A stretch of DNA of 61,141 nucleotides from a virus: positions 1 through 61,141 of IMG/VR virus record IMGVR_UViG_3300028920_000076. One strand, 5' to 3'. The position numbers were made by a program, and so were the translations under genes. Numbering within the stretch: the first letter of the stretch is position 1; every line of letters starts with the position of its first letter. Under the pieces are notes generated by a model. The model was given only the letters and a program-made list of their open reading frames with translations, made no database searches and had not been told where the DNA came from. Below, piece after piece: positions 58,582-61,141 of the stretch.

Positions 58582-59092
58582 ATTTTATGGGTATTTATTA
58601 GTATTTATCTCATTGTTCTTAGCTTCACATTGGAGCACTGGGATAGACGATAGGAGGGCGTCAGCGAACGGAGAGGAAGTACCGCCACCTCAAGAGTTAT
58701 CTGCAAGTGTAATTGCACCGTGTCCCGAAGGGGATGCATGCTTGTTCGTTGCTTGGGACGCAAACACGGAGCCGGACTTAGCTGGATACATTGTCCATCG
58801 AGGCAGGGAGAGCGGGAAGTACACCGAGAGCTTTAAGGTGGCAGAACTTCCCGGACAGTGGACAAATCCAGACTGCAAGGCACCGTATGACCCGTTTAAA
58901 ACACAGTGCTGCGAGTTCACGATAATAGGACACAAGGAACCGGGAGTTTACTACTACGCTGCCACAGCATACGACGAAGATGGTAATGAGAGTGACTACT
59001 CTGAGGAGTTAGAGCACACGTTTATAATTCATAAACCGTCTGGACTGTTAATGCCAGAGGGGTTAATAGTAAAACCTGATAACGACGAATAG
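58538..59092 (+). CDS. Secreted fibronectin-III protein
   Basis: 184 residues from ATG 58538 with AGGAGG upstream. A signal or anchor segment (YGYLLVFISLFLASHW) at about 17-32, then an FN3 domain: CLFVAWDANTEPDLAGYIVH and YYYAATAYDEDGNESDYSEE. Two Cys pairs suggest disulfides. Second secreted FN3 protein of the phage; likely acts at the cell surface. Confidence 0.75.
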   Translation: MKRAPESIGRGGASRFYGYLLVFISLFLASHWSTGIDDRRASANGEEVPPPQELSASVIAPCPEGDACLFVAWDANTEPDLAGYIVHRGRESGKYTESFKVAELPGQWTNPDCKAPYDPFKTQCCEFTIIGHKEPGVYYYAATAYDEDGNESDYSEELEHTFIIHKPSGLLMPEGLIVKPDNDE

Positions 59093-59102
59093 GAGGTAAG
59101 TA

Positions 59103-59288
59103 ATGGCTGAGAATGAGTTTACGAATGAGGCAAACGACCCGATCCGCAAGCCACCGGCAAGCGGAGTGATGACCAGCGAGCTTCCACAGGAACGGGAAAT
59201 ACGTGAGACTCCGTTGCCTGAAGGGTATACACCGGGAGGCTTGATGAGTGGGGAAAACGATCTCGACAGAGACTTTCCCGTCAAATAG
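59103..59288 (+). CDS. Small disordered acidic protein
   Basis: 61 residues behind ATAGGAGGTAAGT. Rich in Glu, Pro and Gly (REIRETPLPEGYTPGGLMSG), no clear fold. The start mirrors that of the 34723 gene (MAENE). Ends before a terminator. Confidence 0.65.
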   Translation: MAENEFTNEANDPIRKPPASGVMTSELPQEREIRETPLPEGYTPGGLMSGENDLDRDFPVK

Positions 59289-59323
59289 CTTTTATCGGTT
59301 GTCAATCAGGGTTCTGGAGCCTT

Positions 59324-59370
59324 CGGGGGTTACGGTTAAAAGGTGCGCTGTAACCCTCGAACTCTTTTTA
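59324..59370 (+). terminator. Rho-independent terminator
   Basis: CGGGGGTTAC (59324-59333) pairs with GTAACCCTCG (59350-59359), one mismatch, then AACTCTTTTTA. Ends the polymerase-portal transcript. Confidence 0.75.
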
Positions 59371-59407
59371 CTCAAAGAGTAATAAAATCAGGCATTTATA
59401 AAAACTC

Positions 59408-59434
59408 TTGACAAAATTTTTTATCTGTTATATA
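59408..59434 (+). promoter_or_regulatory. Family promoter, 15-bp spacer
   Basis: TTGACA 59408-59413 and TATATA 59429-59434 with the AAACTCTTGACAAAAT block. Leads the right-edge cassette. Confidence 0.75.
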
Positions 59435-59473
59435 TAAAATTATCGATATTATTTTTTGACAGGAGACGCCGCC

Positions 59474-59989
59474 ATGCATAAATTCAAATTTACGGGAGGG
59501 GTTGCCAATCCTGAACCGAGACGAAATGAGAAGTTTCTCTTGTTTTTCGTTGTCGGCGGAAACGAGATCCCTCTGTATCAGATGGTCAACGATGGATTGG
59601 TACAGAGGACCGGCTACGAGCGGGATGAGTTCTCGACCAAGCACAAGATTGCCAAGGTGTTTATCAGTCAGCAGGGATTCGGCATCCAGAAACGCTACCA
59701 CTCCTTTTATATAGAGTTTCGGGATTCTACCGCATCCCCCACGGTGACTGTAGTTCCCTTCTCCGGGCCAGATACCCAATTTCAATTCGTTGGGAATTTT
59801 CGTTTCCTGAAAAAAGATGAAATCTTGGAAGTGCTGGATAGTGAATCAACAAGTTACAAGTTCGCCCAGATCCAGCAACCACTTCCGGTTAAGACGCTGA
59901 ATAGTCTTGTTACTGTGGATCGTTCTCATGTTCGCAAGGGAGTGCGGCATGTTCGGATCGGACGCAAAACCCAAAAGGTAGGAATTTGA
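59474..59989 (+). CDS. Hypothetical protein of the right-edge cassette
   Basis: 171 residues from ATG 59474, CAGGAGA site. Beta-rich (KFLLFFVVGGNEIPLYQMV; YHSFYIEFRDSTASPTVTVV) with a basic end (HVRKGVRHVRIGRKTQKV). First gene after the 59408 promoter. Unrecognised. Confidence 0.75.
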   Translation: MHKFKFTGGVANPEPRRNEKFLLFFVVGGNEIPLYQMVNDGLVQRTGYERDEFSTKHKIAKVFISQQGFGIQKRYHSFYIEFRDSTASPTVTVVPFSGPDTQFQFVGNFRFLKKDEILEVLDSESTSYKFAQIQQPLPVKTLNSLVTVDRSHVRKGVRHVRIGRKTQKVGI

Positions 59990-60011
59990 CCTACAGACAG
60001 GAGGTATCACT

Positions 60012-60407
60012 ATGTCATTTTGGACCCAGATCGGAACCGTGATCACTGACGTTACAATGTTCAAGAAGTCGTGTGAACAGCATAATGTCGAGTATCAGCG
60101 GAACCACGACAAGAACTTTAAGATGCAAGGGCTCGAAGTCCATGCAACGTTGACTGACAGTGGCTCACGGAGCGGCATGCGTGGGCAAGCTTTTCTCTGC
60201 AAGGATGGAGGAGCGTTCAAGATCGTTATGGACAATGACATCAACTACTCGTCTTTCTCAAATCGCATCGGACGTAACGGTGGGGTGCTTGTTAGAGACT
60301 ACACCAGAGGTGTGATTCTGGACAACGTGAGAAAAACTGGTGGGATGGTAACCAAACAAGAAGAACTGAAGGATGGCAGTGTTCTATTAAGAGTTGCCAA
60401 CTTCTAA
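60012..60407 (+). CDS. DUF1257 (Ycf35-like) protein
   Basis: 131 residues behind CAGGAGGTATCACT. SFWTQIGTVITDVTMFKKSC is the opening of the DUF1257/Ycf35 family, known from cyanobacteria, plastids and phages, role unresolved. It is followed by a DUF2997-type gene, an arrangement known elsewhere, often next to a MoxR-type ATPase, which may lie beyond the edge. Confidence 0.75.
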   Translation: MSFWTQIGTVITDVTMFKKSCEQHNVEYQRNHDKNFKMQGLEVHATLTDSGSRSGMRGQAFLCKDGGAFKIVMDNDINYSSFSNRIGRNGGVLVRDYTRGVILDNVRKTGGMVTKQEELKDGSVLLRVANF

Positions 60408-60427
60408 TCTGTATGAGGAGTGACAAA

Positions 60428-60631
60428 ATGACGGAGAAACCCGAAGTAGTTATCAAAATCAGTCCAGATGGATCTAATGTGGACGTAGACGGTAAGAACT
60501 TTACGGGCGGGGCTTGTAAGACAGTTATCGAGACTCTAACCAAGGGTGTCGGGATTGTCGAGGAGTCAAAGAAGAAGCCCGAATTTTACGTAATCGAGCA
60601 GCATCATACCACTCTCGGTGGTAGTACGTGA
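60428..60631 (+). CDS. DUF2997-like protein
   Basis: 67 residues from ATG 60428, TGAGGAGTG site. VVIKISPDGSNVDVDGKNFTG is the short beta pattern of DUF2997 partners of DUF1257, followed by a helical part and YVIEQHHT. Next to the DUF1257 gene. A palindrome copy starts at the base after the stop. Confidence 0.7.
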   Translation: MTEKPEVVIKISPDGSNVDVDGKNFTGGACKTVIETLTKGVGIVEESKKKPEFYVIEQHHTTLGGST

Positions 60632-60645
60632 TGCAATCGCTTGCA
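60632..60645 (+). repeat. Dispersed palindrome, exact copy
   Basis: TGCAATCGCTTGCA directly after a stop codon and three bases before a hairpin (60649-60675). Confidence 0.92.
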
Positions 60646-60648
60646 ATG

Positions 60649-60682
60649 GGGCATCCTTGCACTACAGGGATGCCCTTCGTGT
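60649..60682 (+). terminator. Weak terminator-like hairpin
   Basis: GGGCATCC (60649-60656) pairs with GGATGCCC (60668-60675), 11-base loop, tail TTCGTGTTT. Weak T run. It lies directly after a palindrome copy, like the 25394 terminator. Confidence 0.5.
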
Positions 60683-60697
60683 TTAAGGAGGTCAAAT

Positions 60698-61015
60698 ATG
60701 GAGAACAGAGAAGTATTGATTAAGATCGCCCCGGATGGGCATGCATCGTTTTTCCTGCACCACGACGACAACCCGCTATTTGATCAAGCAGAAGCCACGA
60801 TTATTAGAGCATCCAATGTTAGATTTGACAATACCGAAAAGCTTTGGTTTGTCTGGGAACGTCAACCTGACGGGTCCGAAGTTATCCTTCCCAAAGGTCA
60901 CATAAGACGTGCTGATGCTATTGCGTATGAAATTGAAATGTTGAATCAGAAGCTGAGGGATGAGCCGGGATATGTCGAACAGAGGTTCGAGAGTATTACT
61001 ACCGGTTCCGAGTAA
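60698..61015 (+). CDS. Hypothetical protein, DUF2997-like start
   Basis: 105 residues behind TAAGGAGGTC. EVLIKIAPDGHASFFL repeats the beta pattern of the preceding gene (VVIKISPDG), suggesting they are related. The rest is helical. Last complete gene. Confidence 0.7.
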   Translation: MENREVLIKIAPDGHASFFLHHDDNPLFDQAEATIIRASNVRFDNTEKLWFVWERQPDGSEVILPKGHIRRADAIAYEIEMLNQKLRDEPGYVEQRFESITTGSE

Positions 61016-61141
61016 AAAGAAACGGCCCGAAGTGGATGAGTCTCCGAGCCGAATCCACGGAGGCCACTCAAAACGTGACCAATGACAAGAGAAACCCCAA
61101 ACCAGCAAAGGGCGTGAGTGTCTCTATAGTAGGACATTGAG
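61016..61141. other. Right edge, no supported gene
   Basis: A short frame from ATG 61036 to TGA 61140 (34 codons) has no ribosome site. GTGGAT/ATCCAC form a short hairpin. Nothing else is seen. Confidence 0.3.

Noticed and set aside
420-60645. Dispersed palindrome as a CcpA cre site, HIP1 or a restriction site
   Set aside because: It fits only part of the cre consensus, differs from HIP1 (GCGATCGC), and 14 bp is too long for a usual restriction site. A LacI-type operator remains the closest description.
420-60645. CRISPR-like array
   Set aside because: The repeats are 14 bp and kilobases apart, with no spacer structure.
1-61141. tRNA genes
   Set aside because: No cloverleaf with a CCA-type end and TTC-loop was seen; intergenic gaps are mostly too short. 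A dedicated search would be decisive.

Overview
This window is part of a tailed double-stranded DNA phage (or prophage) genome, almost certainly a siphovirus. Every supported gene is on the + strand. It carries an XkdF-type prohead protease, a scaffold, a HK97-type capsid protein, head-tail connectors, a tail tube protein, a frameshifted tail assembly chaperone pair, a 2452-residue tape measure protein, a tail hub, several tail fibres, a portal protein and a MuF-type minor head protein. Replication and repair functions include a Pol A DNA polymerase fused to a uracil-DNA glycosylase domain, an ATP-dependent DNA ligase, a Pol X-like protein and a pyrimidine dimer glycosylase. No terminase, helicase, primase, integrase or repressor is recognisable, so part of the genome lies outside the window. 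The host is not identifiable. Strong GGAGG ribosome sites, TTGACA promoters, Sec signal peptides and a lipoprotein in the lysis area fit a Gram-negative bacterium.

Layout: 1-482 is non-coding, with a short-repeat cluster and a promoter. 483-6633 is a dense run of about 21 small, mostly overlapping accessory genes. 6634-18597 is an early/middle region of cassettes, most led by a copy of one conserved promoter family (TTGACA, unusual 15-bp spacer, TATAAG-like -10). It holds a radical SAM enzyme, a GHKL ATPase with a HEISH motif, DNA ligase, the Pol X-like protein and many zinc-ribbon proteins. After a terminator at 18634 and a different promoter at 18872, the structural operon runs from 18964 to about 40904. 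Next come a sulfotransferase and a Stealth-like sugar transferase, a lysis-like cassette (42394-44277), modular tail fibres (44312-49631) and small structural genes up to 51588. A promoter at 51751 leads DNA polymerase, portal and MuF head protein (51831-59288). A last promoter at 59408 leads a DUF1257/DUF2997-type pair at the right edge.

The most unusual feature is a dispersed 14-bp near-palindrome, TGCAATCGCTTGCA or its symmetrical form TGCAATCGATTGCA. There are 18 exact copies and 3 near copies over the whole window, spaced evenly about every 3 kb. They lie next to promoters, directly after stop codons, in the loop of a terminator, at one start codon, and inside genes. The sequence looks like a LacI-family operator, and the pattern recalls phage stoperators or a genome-organising site. 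I see no obvious gene for the binding protein in the window.

Other notable points are a canonical -1 frameshift site (A AAA AAC) joining the tail chaperones, an internal start giving a nested scaffold, a Pol X-like protein that has lost all its catalytic acids, a MuF protein with a JAMM-like C-terminus, and a promoter that probably makes a leaderless mRNA.
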